A stretch of DNA of 53,585 bases from Sphingomonadales bacterium (GTDB lineage: Bacteria > Pseudomonadota > Alphaproteobacteria > Sphingomonadales > Sphingomonadaceae): positions 1-53,585 of the forward strand of contig JAIXYT010000030.1 in the NCBI GenBank assembly GCA_027490095.1, given 5' to 3'. Positions 1 through 8,481 of this stretch are shown here, piece after piece. A program made the translations under genes and the position numbers. How positions within the stretch are numbered: position 1 is the first letter of the stretch; every line of letters begins with the position of its first letter. A model generated the notes under the pieces. That model was not told where the DNA came from. It did not search any database and saw only the letters and a list, made by a program, of their open reading frames with translations.

Positions 1-993
1 CTTCCACGTGATCGCCGAGCCGGTTTCGACCTGAGTCCAGCTCACCTTGCTGCGCGCACCCTGGCACAGCGCGCGCTTGGTCACGAAGTTGTAGATCCCG
101 CCCTTGCCGTTGGCATCGCCGGGATACCAGTTCTGCACGGTAGAGTACTTGATCTCGGCATCATCGAGCGCGACCAGTTCGACCACCGCCGCATGGAGCT
201 GGTTCTCGTCGCGCATGGGGGCGGTGCAGCCTTCGAGGTAGCTGACGTAGCTGCCCTCGTCGGCGACGATCAGCGTGCGTTCGAACTGGCCGGTGTTCTC
301 GGCGTTGATGCGGAAATAGGTGCTGAGTTCCATCGGGCAGCGGACGCCCTTGGGGACATAGACGAAGGTGCCGTCGGAGAAGACGGCCGCGTTCAGGCAG
401 GCGAAATAGTTGTCGCGGACGGGGACCACCGAGCCGAGATGCTTGCGGATGAGCTCCGGATATTCGCGCACAGCCTCGCTGATCGACAGGAAGATGACGC
501 CGGCGCGCTTCAGCTCCTCGCGGAAGGTGGTGGCGACAGACACGCTGTCGAACACGGCATCGACGGCGACCTTGCGCGCGCCTTCGACGCCGGCGAGCAC
601 CTTCTGCTCCTCGATGGGGATGCCCAGCTTCTCGTAGGTGCGGCGGATCTCGGGGTCGAGTTCGTCGAGGCTGGCGAGCGTCGGCTTCTTGCGGGGCGCC
701 GCATAGTAATAGGCGTCCTGATAGTCGATCGGCGGGATCTTCAGCTTGGCCCAGTCCGGGCTTTCCATGGCCTGCCACAGGCGGAAGGCCTTCAGCCGCC
801 ACTCGAGCATCCATTCCGGCTCGTTCTTCTTGCCCGAGATGAAGCGGACCGTGTCCTCGTTCAGGCCCTTGGGCGCGAAATCCTGCTCGATGTCGGTCGC
901 GAAGCCCCACTTGTAGGTGGAAAGCTCCTCGACGGCAGCAGAAGCTTCGGCGTTCCTGGGTTCAGGGGCTGCAGTGGCGGTGGTGTCGGTCAT
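1..993 (-). CDS. sufB: Fe-S cluster assembly scaffold SufB (3' end outside window)
   Basis: SufB is the scaffold subunit of the cytoplasmic SufBCD complex, where new iron-sulfur clusters are built. The 331 residues seen run without a stop into the window edge; the family is about 480-500 residues, so the C-terminal third is missing. The N-terminal part ([17 protein letters not shown]) and the conserved stretch [10 protein letters not shown] near residue 300 are typical of SufB. The ATG overlaps the stop of the upstream Rrf2 regulator as ATGA, so the two are probably translationally coupled and belong to one SUF operon, with sufC/D/S expected beyond the left edge. Identification is secure from sequence and context. 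Confidence 0.95.
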   Translation of the reverse strand, partial: MTDTTATAAPEPRNAEASAAVEELSTYKWGFATDIEQDFAPKGLNEDTVRFISGKKNEPEWMLEWRLKAFRLWQAMESPDWAKLKIPPIDYQDAYYYAAPRKKPTLASLDELDPEIRRTYEKLGIPIEEQKVLAGVEGARKVAVDAVFDSVSVATTFREELKRAGVIFLSISEAVREYPELIRKHLGSVVPVRDNYFACLNAAVFSDGTFVYVPKGVRCPMELSTYFRINAENTGQFERTLIVADEGSYVSYLEGCTAPMRDENQLHAAVVELVALDDAEIKYSTVQNWYPGDANGKGGIYNFVTKRALCQGARSKVSWTQVETGSAITWK

Positions 994-1424
994 GCGAACT
1001 GCTTCTGGAGGGTGTTTCGGGCCGGCACCAGCTCGGCCAGGCTCACGTCGGCAAGAGCGGCCTTTACCGCACGGTTGACGGGCGCCCAGTGCGGCCGGAC
1101 CGCGCAGCTGTGCGACAGGTCACATTCCGCGCCCTCCTGGCCGCAATGGGTCAGCGCGATGGGGCCGTCGATCGCCTCCACGATGTCGGCGAGGCTGATC
1201 TCGGCAGCCGCGCGCGACAGGGCGAAGCCGCCGGCCACGCCACGCTGCGAGGTGAGCAGCCCGGCTCGGCCGAGCTGGCCCATCAGCTTCGCAACCGTCG
1301 GCGCCGGAATGCCGGTGGCCTGGGCAACCTGCGCTGTCGACATCAGGCGGCTGTCGGCTGCCGCACGCGCAGCCGCCGTCATCACGACCACTCCGTAATC
1401 GGCAAGGTTTGACAGGCGCAACAT
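990..1424 (-). CDS. Rrf2-family SUF operon regulator (IscR/SufR type)
   Basis: A 144-residue Rrf2-type transcription factor, likely sensing Fe-S status and controlling the suf operon. A winged helix-turn-helix covers about residues 1-75 ([15 protein letters not shown] is the recognition region). Three cysteines, C94, C101 and C107, form a CX6CX5C cluster-binding motif, as in the proteobacterial SUF regulator branch. It is the first gene of the operon and overlaps sufB by 4 nt. A perfect inverted repeat lies 20-35 bp upstream of its ATG (1444-1459), so autoregulation is plausible. I give no symbol because iscR and sufR are used inconsistently for this branch. Confidence 0.88.
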   Translation of the reverse strand: MLRLSNLADYGVVVMTAAARAAADSRLMSTAQVAQATGIPAPTVAKLMGQLGRAGLLTSQRGVAGGFALSRAAAEISLADIVEAIDGPIALTHCGQEGAECDLSHSCAVRPHWAPVNRAVKAALADVSLAELVPARNTLQKQFA

Positions 1425-1443
1425 GGGTGAGACTCGATCCCGT

Positions 1444-1459
1444 ACCGGATTTGTCCGGT
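1444..1459 (-). promoter_or_regulatory. Inverted repeat upstream of the SUF regulator, candidate operator
   Basis: ACCGGA-TTTG-TCCGGT is a perfect 6-4-6 inverted repeat, 20 bp upstream of the regulator ATG and inside the 81-bp gap after the DUF885 gene. A weak -35-like TTGATC lies further upstream on the same strand. Rrf2 regulators bind such dyads, so this is a candidate self-operator. The assignment rests on position and symmetry only. Confidence 0.45.
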
Positions 1460-1505
1460 TTAGATGGGCGTTCCCGATGCCGGGATCAAGCCTTTTCGCG
1501 CAGCG

Positions 1506-3356
1506 TCAGCGGGCCGCCTTTGCCGCGCCGCCGGCCTTGGTGGCTGCAATCCAGGCGTTCACATTCGCTTCCAGCACCTCCATCGGCACCGCACCGTTCA
1601 GCAGGATGGCGTCGTGGAAGCCGGCCATGGTGAAGCGGTCACCAAGTTCCTTCTGCGCCTTCTCGCGCAGCTCGGTGATCTTCAGCCGGCCGATCATGTA
1701 GGCCGTCGCCTGGCCGGGATAGACGGCATAGCGCTCGATCGCCTTCACGATCCCGCCCGGCGCGTCCGCCGAATTCTGCTCGACAAAGGCAATCGCCTGT
1801 TCGCGGGTCCAGCGCTTGTCGTGGAGGCCCGTGTCCACCACCAGCCGGATCGCCCGGTGCAGCTCCAGCTGCAGCCGGCCGAAATCGCGATAGGGGTCGG
1901 TGTAGAAGCCCATGTCCTTGGCGAGCTTCTCGGCATAGAGGCCCCACCCTTCGCTCCAGGCAGTGAAGCCGCCGAAGCGGCGGAACGCCGGCAGGCCCTT
2001 CAGCTGGCTGGTGACCGCGCCGTCCAGATGGTGGCCGGGCACGCCCTCGTGGAAGGCGAGCGCCTCGACCTCGGTGTTCGGCATGTCGGCCATGTCGTAG
2101 AGGTTCACATAGTAGATGCCGGGCCGCGATCCATCGGGCGCGGGCCGGTTGTAGAAGGCCTTTCCGGCGGACTTCTCGCGGAACGGCTCGACCGCCTTCA
2201 CCTGCAGCGGCGCCCGGGGGGTGGCCGCGGGGCTGAAATAGTCCGGCAGTTTCGCCGTCATCGCCGACATCACGCGGTCGGTTTCCGACAGGTACATCTG
2301 CCGGCCTTCGGGCGTGTTGGGATAGTAGTTCTCCGGCCGGGCCCGCATGTGCGCGAAGAAGGCGTTGAGGTCGCCCTTGAAGCCCACCTGCCGCCGGATC
2401 GCATCCATCTCGCCGTGGATGCGCGCCACCTGCTTCAGCCCCAGCTCGTGGATCTGGGCCGCCGTCAGGTCGGTGGTGGTGTAGAAGGCGAGGCGCTCGG
2501 CGTAATAGGCGTCGGCGCCCGGGAAGCGCCACACGCCGTCGCCTTCCGGCGCGCGGGCCTGCTGCGCGGTCAGGAAGGCGGCCGTGCGGGCATAGGCGGG
2601 CTTCACGACGTCGACGAGCGCGGCGCGGCCCTCGGCGATCAGCGCATCCTTCTCGGCCTGGGGCAGGTCGAGCTTGCCCACCTTCGCCTTCAGGTCGGCG
2701 TAGAGGGCGCTGTCGGGCCCGTCGGTGAAGGGAGCGCCGGTGGTGATGTTGGTGATGTCGGCGAGCACATAGGGGAAGGTCCAGCGCGGCGGCACCACGC
2801 CCTTCGTCTCGCTGGCCGCCGAATCCGTGACGGCCTGGTCAAGGACGGCGCCCACGCCCTTCAGGCGCTCCACATAGGCCTGGGCATCGGCCTTGTTCGA
2901 CACGCCGTGGAGGTTGATCAGGAAGGCGGGCACCTGGCTCTGCGCGCCGTTCATCTGGTCGAAGGTGTAGCGGTAGTGGCGATAGGGCCGGGCCTTGGCC
3001 TGACGCTCCATCTGATAGTCGAACAGCCGATAGCTGAGTGCGGACTGGGGCGAGAGCCTGGCCGGATCGAAGCGGCGCTTCATTTCGGCGCGGGCCTCCT
3101 GGCCCATCCTGTAGCGCGCCTCGTCCGCCGCTTCGCTGCCGTCCGTCCACCGCGCATAATCCGCGTCGCGGATGCCGCGATAGGTTTTCCCCTGCGGGTT
3201 CATGGCAAGCTGGCGCTTGTCCAGTTCGTCGAAGAAGGCGGCAAGTGCCGCATCCTGTTCGCCCACTGTTGCAGCCTGGGCCGGCTGCTGGGCCGCGGCC
3301 GGCGTGGAAAGGGGGAGGACAGCGAAGGCCGTGGCAAGAAGAAGGATGCGAAGCAT
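1506..3356 (-). CDS. Secreted DUF885-family metallopeptidase-like protein
   Basis: A 616-residue exported protein of the DUF885 family. The start was placed at the ATG giving MLRILLLATAFAVLPLS, a clear signal peptide ending near AAAQQ; a longer reading would bury this signal. HEGVPGHH at residues 436-443 is the HExxxGH zinc motif of these presumed peptidases, and the length is normal for the family. It probably acts in the periplasm; its substrate is unknown. It is transcribed divergently from the CDF exporter and precedes the SUF regulator on the same strand with an 81-bp gap, so it is probably not part of the suf operon. Confidence 0.85.
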   Translation of the reverse strand: MLRILLLATAFAVLPLSTPAAAQQPAQAATVGEQDAALAAFFDELDKRQLAMNPQGKTYRGIRDADYARWTDGSEAADEARYRMGQEARAEMKRRFDPARLSPQSALSYRLFDYQMERQAKARPYRHYRYTFDQMNGAQSQVPAFLINLHGVSNKADAQAYVERLKGVGAVLDQAVTDSAASETKGVVPPRWTFPYVLADITNITTGAPFTDGPDSALYADLKAKVGKLDLPQAEKDALIAEGRAALVDVVKPAYARTAAFLTAQQARAPEGDGVWRFPGADAYYAERLAFYTTTDLTAAQIHELGLKQVARIHGEMDAIRRQVGFKGDLNAFFAHMRARPENYYPNTPEGRQMYLSETDRVMSAMTAKLPDYFSPAATPRAPLQVKAVEPFREKSAGKAFYNRPAPDGSRPGIYYVNLYDMADMPNTEVEALAFHEGVPGHHLDGAVTSQLKGLPAFRRFGGFTAWSEGWGLYAEKLAKDMGFYTDPYRDFGRLQLELHRAIRLVVDTGLHDKRWTREQAIAFVEQNSADAPGGIVKAIERYAVYPGQATAYMIGRLKITELREKAQKELGDRFTMAGFHDAILLNGAVPMEVLEANVNAWIAATKAGGAAKAAR

Positions 3357-3420
3357 GAACGTCTCCAATGATGTGCGAGGGCTGTTGCACGCCCGGCCAG
3401 CGCACTGCAAGAGTGGCCGG

Positions 3421-4371
3421 ATGGCCGCTTCCGCGCATGTCCACCACGATCATCACCCGCACGGGCACCACCCGCACGGGCCGCACGACCACCACAGCCA
3501 TGCCCCTGCCTCCGGCTGGCGCTATGGGCTGGCGATCGGGCTGAACATCGCGATCGTGGTCGTTCAGGTGATTGCCGGGTTTGCGCTGCAATCGACGGCG
3601 CTGCTGGCCGATGCCGGGCACAATGCCTCGGACGTGCTTGGCCTGCTGCTTGCCGGCTGGGCGGCCTGGCTAATGACGCGGTCCGGTTCGCCGCGGCGCA
3701 CCTATGGCTATGGAAAGGCCGGCGTGCTGGCCGCGCTCGCCAACAGCCTGCTGCTGGTCTTTGCCTGCGGCGCGCTGGCGTTCGAGGCGATCGGGCGGCT
3801 GCTGGACCCGGCGTCCGTCGCGCCGGCCGGCGGCCCGGTGATGGCGATCGCGGCGCTCGCCGTCTGCATCAACCTGCTGTCGGGCTGGCTTCTGATGGGG
3901 GGGCACCCGGATGATGTGAACCGCAGGGCCGCCGTGGTGCACCTGTTCGCGGACGCGGCCGTATCGGCAGCGGTGGTGGGGGCCGGCTTGCTGATCCTGC
4001 TGACGGGGGCGCGCTGGGTCGATCCCGTCGCCGGCCTGCTGATCGTTGCCGTGATCCTGTCGACGACCTGGCGGATCCTGGTCCAGTCGCTCGACATGGC
4101 GCTGGACGCCGCCCCCCGCCGGATCGATGTGGACAAGGTTCGCCAGTGGCTTGCCGGGCGGCCGGGCGTGATGGATGTGCACGACCTGCACATCTGGCCG
4201 ATCAGCGCGACCGAAACGGCGCTGACCGCCCATCTGGTCGTGCCCGCCGGAAGCGGCGACAGCCTGATCGAGCAGGTGGTGGACGGGCTGAAGGCCGAGT
4301 TCGCGATCCACCACCCGACCGTCCAGATCGAGCGGACCGACTGCAACCAGTGCGGAGAGCGCCAGCCCTGA
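3421..4371 (+). CDS. Cation diffusion facilitator (CzcD/ZitB-type metal exporter)
   Basis: A 316-residue inner-membrane H+-coupled divalent metal exporter, most likely for Zn2+ or Co2+. The N-terminus is a cytoplasmic histidine-rich stretch ([20 protein letters not shown]). Six membrane segments follow, with the paired metal sites HNASD in helix 2 and HLFAD in helix 5, and a C-terminal CDF domain with DLHIWPIS. I chose the ATG at 3421 because the His-rich tail starts there. An in-frame ATG at 3355, behind a good AAGGA-like site, would add 22 residues and overlap the divergent start of the DUF885 gene. Its stop overlaps the thymidine kinase start (TGATG). Confidence 0.92.
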   Translation: MAASAHVHHDHHPHGHHPHGPHDHHSHAPASGWRYGLAIGLNIAIVVVQVIAGFALQSTALLADAGHNASDVLGLLLAGWAAWLMTRSGSPRRTYGYGKAGVLAALANSLLLVFACGALAFEAIGRLLDPASVAPAGGPVMAIAALAVCINLLSGWLLMGGHPDDVNRRAAVVHLFADAAVSAAVVGAGLLILLTGARWVDPVAGLLIVAVILSTTWRILVQSLDMALDAAPRRIDVDKVRQWLAGRPGVMDVHDLHIWPISATETALTAHLVVPAGSGDSLIEQVVDGLKAEFAIHHPTVQIERTDCNQCGERQP

Positions 4372-4940
4372 TGGCCCAGCTCTATTTCTACTACGGCGCG
4401 ATGAATGCCGGGAAGTCGACCACCCTTCTGCAGGCGAGCTTCAACTACCGCGAGCGCGGCATGACCACCATGCTGTGGACCGCGGCCGTGGACGACCGAT
4501 CGGGACAGGGACGGATCGGGTCGCGGATCGGGCTGGAGGCCGACGCCCATATGTTCGGGCCGGACACCGATCTGTTCGCAGCCGTTGCGGCTGCGCCTGC
4601 GAACTGTGTGCTGGTGGACGAGGCCCAGTTCCTGACCGCCGCCCAGGTGAACCAGCTGGCGCGGGTGGTGGACAGGCTGGACCTGCCCGTGCTGGCCTAT
4701 GGCCTGCGCACCGATTTCGTGGGCGCGCTGTTTCCGGGCTCCGAGCGGCTGCTGGCCATTGCCGACAAGCTGATCGAGCTGAAGGCGGTCTGCCATTGCG
4801 GCCGCAAGGCAACGATGAACCTGCGGGTGGACGCGTCGGGTGCAGCAGTGACGCTTGGGGCGCAGACGGAAATCGGGGGCAATGACCGCTATGTGGCGCT
4901 GTGCCGGCGGCATTGGGCAGAGGCTGTGACCGGGGGCTGA
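4371..4940 (+). CDS. tdk: Thymidine kinase (type II)
   Basis: Phosphorylates thymidine with ATP in nucleotide salvage; cytoplasmic. The 189-residue length is normal. The Walker A loop is GAMNAGKST (9-17), the Walker B/lasso motif is DEAQF (83-87), and the structural zinc site is C141/C143 with C178/H181. The ATG overlaps the CDF stop by 1 nt (TGATG), so the two are co-translated, although their functions are unrelated. It is the last gene before a 446-bp gene-free stretch. Confidence 0.95.
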   Translation: MAQLYFYYGAMNAGKSTTLLQASFNYRERGMTTMLWTAAVDDRSGQGRIGSRIGLEADAHMFGPDTDLFAAVAAAPANCVLVDEAQFLTAAQVNQLARVVDRLDLPVLAYGLRTDFVGALFPGSERLLAIADKLIELKAVCHCGRKATMNLRVDASGAAVTLGAQTEIGGNDRYVALCRRHWAEAVTGG

Positions 4941-4987
4941 CCGCGCGGCCGGACGGCAGGATGGGCCGGACGGATCGGCCCGCAGCG

Positions 4988-5085
4988 CTGTCCTACAGGC
5001 GGGCGATCTGCCAGCCTTCCCGGGCTGCTCTTTTCACTGTCGATCCTTGCCTGGGTTGGCCCGGGACTTGACCCTGTCCTACAGG
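4988..5085. repeat. Two copies of a 12-bp self-complementary repeat
   Basis: CTGTCCTACAGG occurs at 4988-4999 and 5074-5085, 86 bp apart. Each copy can fold as CTGT-CCT-ACAG; in the second copy the flanks extend the stem to CCCTGT/ACAGGG. It may be a small interspersed repeat family or a 3'-end structure of the tdk transcript. Two copies are too few to decide. Confidence 0.4.
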
Positions 5086-5291
5086 GCCCGATCCGTGCAA
5101 CGCGGGCGCGCACGCACCCCCGATGGGCCCTGACGTTCCTGACCTTTCGGAATGGAGACGTGCCGGGCATCGGCAGCCGTGGCGCTGCGCCGGGAGGGGC
5201 CGGCCGCGGGCGCAGCCCGCGAGTCCGGCATGAAAGGATGAAGGAAGAAGGAAGAAGAGCGCGGCAGAGCCGCGCCGTCGGACGAATCAGA

Positions 5292-5317
5292 AAGGGCGGA
5301 GCCGAGGCTCCGCCCTT
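5292..5317 (-). terminator. Rho-independent terminator of the cold-shock gene
   Basis: A perfect 11-bp stem AAGGGCGGAGC / GCTCCGCCCTT with a 4-nt loop. Read on the minus strand it is followed by TTTCT, and it lies about 70 bp after the stop of the minus-strand cold-shock gene. It could also stop read-through from tdk on the other strand (CTTCTG tail). Confidence 0.75.
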
Positions 5318-5386
5318 CTGTTCGCCGGCCGGGCTTGCGCCGAGTCCGCGAGTTGGCGCTACGCACCAATCGCGGCCGGCTTCAGC

Positions 5387-6208
5387 CTACAGCAATTCCA
5401 GGTTCACCGCGGCCTGCTTGCCGCGACGATCGAGCTCGAGCTCGAAGGTGACGCGCTGGTTTTCCGCCAGATCGGTCAGCCCGGCGCGTTCCACTGCGGA
5501 GATGTGGACGAACGCATCTGCGCCGCCGTCATCCCGGGCGATGAAGCCGAAGCCCTTCTGACCGTTGAAGAACTTGACGGTTCCTTCGTAGCGGGTGCCG
5601 TCGGTCACCGGCGGCGGACGGTTGCCGAAGCCCCCGCCAGCCGGGCGCGGAGCCCGCTCGAAACCGCCTTCGCGGGGCGGGCGCGGAGCCCGCGCCTGCA
5701 CTTCCAGGGTCTCGCCGATGATCTGCACGTCGGTCGCGGAAACGCGCCCGTTGCGATCGGTCAGGTTGAATTCGATTTCCTGGTTTTCCGCGACGTCGGT
5801 CAGCCCCGCCCGCTCGAGCGCGGAGATGTGGAGGAACACGTCCTCGCCGCCGTCATCGCGCACGACGAAGCCGAAGCCCTTTTGCGCGTTGAAGAATTTC
5901 ACCTTGCCACGGGCTGTGCCGATCACGATTCCGGGCGATCCGCCGCGCGGGCCGCCGAAGCCGCCGCCGCCACCGCCGCCGAAGCCGCCACCGCCGCCGG
6001 GGCCGCGGCCGAAGCCACCACCGCCGCCGAAGCCGCCGCCACCACCGGGCCCGCCGCCGAAGCCGCCGCGGCCGTAACCGCCACCGCCGCCGCCACGTCC
6101 GCCGCCGAACCCGGAATCGAATTCGAAGCCGCCACCCTCATCGAAACCGCGGCTGCGCTTGTCGTCGCCCCGCCCGCGGCCACCGCGCCGCTTGTCGTCG
6201 TAACTCAT
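5387..6208 (-). CDS. Double cold-shock-domain protein with glycine-rich N-terminal arm
   Basis: A 273-residue RNA/ssDNA-binding protein. Residues 1-23 are basic (KRRGGRGRGDDKRSR), 24-92 are almost pure glycine with regularly spaced Phe and Arg (GGGFGGGG-type repeats), then come two complete cold-shock domains at about 98-165 and 206-271. RNP1 is KGFGFVV (110-116) and KGFGFIA (218-224); RNP2-like VFLHI and FVHI are present. The domains are joined by an Arg/Pro-rich linker. I chose the ATG at 6208 because the upstream extension (MAEIGCPVFAVAG...) is unlike the family. Two-domain CSPs are common in alphaproteobacteria; the long RGG/FG-like arm resembles eukaryotic Gly-rich RNA-binding proteins and may drive condensation (inference). 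The gene ends in its own terminator. Confidence 0.92.
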   Translation of the reverse strand: MSYDDKRRGGRGRGDDKRSRGFDEGGGFEFDSGFGGGRGGGGGGYGRGGFGGGPGGGGGFGGGGGFGRGPGGGGGFGGGGGGGFGGPRGGSPGIVIGTARGKVKFFNAQKGFGFVVRDDGGEDVFLHISALERAGLTDVAENQEIEFNLTDRNGRVSATDVQIIGETLEVQARAPRPPREGGFERAPRPAGGGFGNRPPPVTDGTRYEGTVKFFNGQKGFGFIARDDGGADAFVHISAVERAGLTDLAENQRVTFELELDRRGKQAAVNLELL

Positions 6209-6364
6209 CTCGAAGAACCGTCTTTCAAAGTCTCGTACCGTCCAAACCCGCGGCGTCGGACTTCCGAGCACCTGCAGCCTGACCGCCACCGTCGCATGTC
6301 GCTGCCAGGCAAGGCCGGCAACAGCAAAGACCGGACAACCGATCTCCGCCACATTTACCTTAGC

Positions 6365-6787
6365 TTATCCACAGCCCGCGTGCGAGTCGGAATCTCCGAC
6401 GATGAAGGCGGGTCGGTCGGCGTGGTCGACCGGGTTGCGCCTGCGGCTTTCCCAGGGCTCCAGTTCGGCCCCGTCCCGCCAGTCTACCAGGGTCAGCCCA
6501 CGGCCCTCCAGCGCCTCGTCCCGCCAGCGCCCGACACCGGCAAGCGCAGTCAGATCGCGATCCCGCCGGATCACATAGACGAGGATCCCCAGCGAGAGCG
6601 CCAGGCTTGCGGCCATCAGGGACTGGTGGGAATCCTTGGCCAGCCAGGCCGCCACCCCGGTCAGCGCCCCGATCAGCACGATGTCGATCTTGGCCCGCAC
6701 CCGCGCACGCCGGGCCAGTGCCGCATGGCGATAGGCCTGGGCTGCGTGGCGACGCGCCTGGGCTGCGAATTTCGGATCCTGTTCCAG
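6365..6787 (-). CDS. Small membrane protein, probable CTG start
   Basis: Unknown function, 140 residues if it starts at CTG 6787. A perfect Shine-Dalgarno AGGAGG (6795-6800) lies 7 nt before this CTG, an in-frame TAA (6815-6817) closes the frame just upstream, and no ATG, GTG or TTG occurs before a GTG at 6700 that has no good ribosome site. The N-terminus (EQDPKFAAQARRHAAQAYRH) is an Ala/Arg/His-rich amphipathic helix, followed by two membrane segments (about 34-52 and 58-74) and a polar tail. The neighbours, Old Yellow Enzyme upstream and cold-shock protein downstream, give no clue to its role. Confidence 0.6.
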   Translation of the reverse strand: MEQDPKFAAQARRHAAQAYRHAALARRARVRAKIDIVLIGALTGVAAWLAKDSHQSLMAASLALSLGILVYVIRRDRDLTALAGVGRWRDEALEGRGLTLVDWRDGAELEPWESRRRNPVDHADRPAFIVGDSDSHAGCG

Positions 6788-6794
6788 CGGTGCG

Positions 6795-6800
6795 CCTCCT
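6795..6800 (-). promoter_or_regulatory. Perfect Shine-Dalgarno that fixes a CTG start
   Basis: AGGAGG with a 7-nt spacer to CTG 6785-6787 on the minus strand. It is one of the best ribosome sites in the window, and the only in-frame codon at the right distance is CTG. Confidence 0.65.
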
Positions 6801-6877
6801 GGGTGGTTCCCGGATTACGGCGCAGCCAGCCGGATCTTGCCAGCGATGTTGGGTCCGGTTCGAACCCGATGGCGCGG

Positions 6878-7975
6878 TCAGGCCAGCGTCATCAGCGCAG
6901 CGCGGTCGAATGGCGTGAAATCCTGCCGCCCGTCCCGCACCCTGGCCGCCCAGTCCGGATCGACGATCAGCGCCCGCCCCACCGCGACCAGGTCGAACTC
7001 CTGCGCTTCCAGCCGGGTGACCAGCCCGTCGATCGGCGTCGGCTGCGAGGCTTCGCCGGCAAAGCCCGCGATGAATTCGCCCGACAGGCCGACCGAGCCG
7101 ACCGTGATGGTCGGCTTGGCTGTCACCTTTTTCGCCCAGCCGGCGAAGTTGAGCTCTGCGCCGCCATCCTTTTCGTCAGGGAACTCGGGCTCCCAGAAGC
7201 GGCGTTGGGAGCAGTGGAAGATGTCGACCCCGGCCTCCGACAACGGTTGCAGCCAGTCCGCCAGCGCCTGCGGGGTTGCCGCGAGCCGTGTCTCGTAATC
7301 CTGCTGCTTCCACTGGGAAAGGCGGAGGATCAGCGGGAAATCGGGGCCGATCGCCGCGCGCACGGCTGCCACCACCTCCCGGGCGAAACGGCTGCGGTCC
7401 TGCCCCCACACGTCGCTGCGCTGGTTGGTGCCTTCCCACTGGAACTGGTCGATCAGATAGCCGTGGGCGCCGTGCAGTTCGACCGCGTCGAAGCCGAGCC
7501 GCTTCGCGTCGCCGGCCGCGCGCGCATAGCCTGCGATCGCCGCCTCGATGTCGGCGACCGACATTTCGTGGCCGAACGGGCGGCCCGGCTTGTAGAGGCC
7601 CGACGGGCTTTCGGCATGCGTCTCGTCGCGGTTGCGCGGGTTGATGGCCGAGCCGACGTGCCAGATCTGCGGCGCGATCCTGCCGCCCTTCGCGTGCACG
7701 GCCTCCACCACCCGGGCCCAGCCCTCGAGCGCGGCTTCGCCGTAGAAATGCGGCACGGCGGGATCGTTGGCGGCACCCGGTCGGTCGATGACGGTGCCTT
7801 CGGTGACGATCAACCCCACCTGCCCCTCGGCACGGCGGGCATAATATTGGGCGACGTCGGGCCCCGGCACGCCGCCCGGCGAGAAGCTGCGCGTCATCGG
7901 CGCCATCACGATCCGGTTCGGGAGGGTCAGCTTCTCGGAGACGAAGGGCTGGAACAGGGCATCGACCTTGGCCAA
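6878..7975 (-). CDS. Old Yellow Enzyme family NAD(P)H:flavin oxidoreductase
   Basis: A 365-residue FMN-dependent TIM-barrel ene-reductase, cytoplasmic, likely reducing activated C=C bonds of electrophilic or xenobiotic compounds. The N-terminal LPNRIVMAPMTRS, then APQIWHVGS (102-110) and ELHGAHGYLIDQF (166-178) with H168, H171 and Y173 follow the NemA/OYE pattern for substrate and flavin binding. The start is a TTG at 7975, chosen because LFQPFVSEKLTLPNRI is the usual family beginning; the ribosome site is weak. It follows the DUF1244 gene by 12 bp on the same strand and is probably co-transcribed with it. The physiological substrate is unknown. Confidence 0.9.
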   Translation of the reverse strand: MAKVDALFQPFVSEKLTLPNRIVMAPMTRSFSPGGVPGPDVAQYYARRAEGQVGLIVTEGTVIDRPGAANDPAVPHFYGEAALEGWARVVEAVHAKGGRIAPQIWHVGSAINPRNRDETHAESPSGLYKPGRPFGHEMSVADIEAAIAGYARAAGDAKRLGFDAVELHGAHGYLIDQFQWEGTNQRSDVWGQDRSRFAREVVAAVRAAIGPDFPLILRLSQWKQQDYETRLAATPQALADWLQPLSEAGVDIFHCSQRRFWEPEFPDEKDGGAELNFAGWAKKVTAKPTITVGSVGLSGEFIAGFAGEASQPTPIDGLVTRLEAQEFDLVAVGRALIVDPDWAARVRDGRQDFTPFDRAALMTLA

Positions 7976-7987
7976 TTCGGTGACTTT

Positions 7988-8386
7988 CTAGCGCGGCGTG
8001 GTGATGGACGGCGGGTCGCTTGCCGGGAAGCTCGCGTCAAGCTGGGAATCGAGCTTGCGGCTCTTTGCGGCGGCGCGCACCCGCTCGTTCTCGGCGAGGC
8101 TCTGCTCCATGCGCGCCATCTGCTCGGGCGTGGCCTCGGCCTGGCGCGCCTTGAAGGCGGCATAAGGTTCGCCATAGACGTGGTTGCGCGCTTCCTCGCG
8201 CGTCAGCGGATGTGCCGTCTCAACCGAGGCCTCCGCCAGCCAGTCGGCAAGGCAGTTGCGGCAGAAGCCGGCCAACCCCATCAGGTCGACATTGGCGGCG
8301 TCGTCCCGCAGTCGCAGATGCTCGACCAGGCGCCGGAAGGCCGCCGCCTCGAGGCGTTCCATCTCGGGATGCGCGGTCTCGGTCAT
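7988..8386 (-). CDS. DUF1244 family protein with short C-terminal tail
   Basis: A 132-residue protein. Residues 8-95 match DUF1244: AAAFRRLVEHLRLRDDAANVDLMGLAGFCRNCLADWL, here written in parts as AAAFRRLVEHLR and MGLAGFCRNCLADWL, plus YGEPYAAFKA. The CRNC pair might bind metal. The ATG at 8386 was chosen for the GGAGG site just before it. The tail has LDASFPASDPPS, a short motif found at the ends of many unrelated alphaproteobacterial proteins. Function unknown; first gene of a pair with the Old Yellow Enzyme and divergent from pyruvate kinase. Confidence 0.8.
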   Translation of the reverse strand: MTETAHPEMERLEAAAFRRLVEHLRLRDDAANVDLMGLAGFCRNCLADWLAEASVETAHPLTREEARNHVYGEPYAAFKARQAEATPEQMARMEQSLAENERVRAAAKSRKLDSQLDASFPASDPPSITTPR

Positions 8387-8481
8387 GACATCCTCCATCG
8401 CGGCGCCGCAGGGATGACGCCTCAGGCTGGCAGTTGCGGGCACAAGGCTCTAGAAGGCACCCGAAGCGATTGCAAAGTCGC

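Larger units (their letters stand above)
4941..5386. other. Gene-free stretch between tdk and the cold-shock gene
   Basis: 446 bp in which I find no supportable reading frame. It holds two copies of CTGTCCTACAGG (4988-4999 and 5074-5085), a GC-rich stretch of short inverted repeats around 5195-5225, and the terminator at 5292-5317. The two flanking genes converge here. Confidence 0.7.

Noticed and set aside
6365-6373. A perfect DnaA box TTATCCACA
   Set aside because: It is single, overlaps the stop codon of the small membrane gene, and there is no cluster, AT-rich unwinding region or replication gene. One such match in 54 kb is expected by chance.
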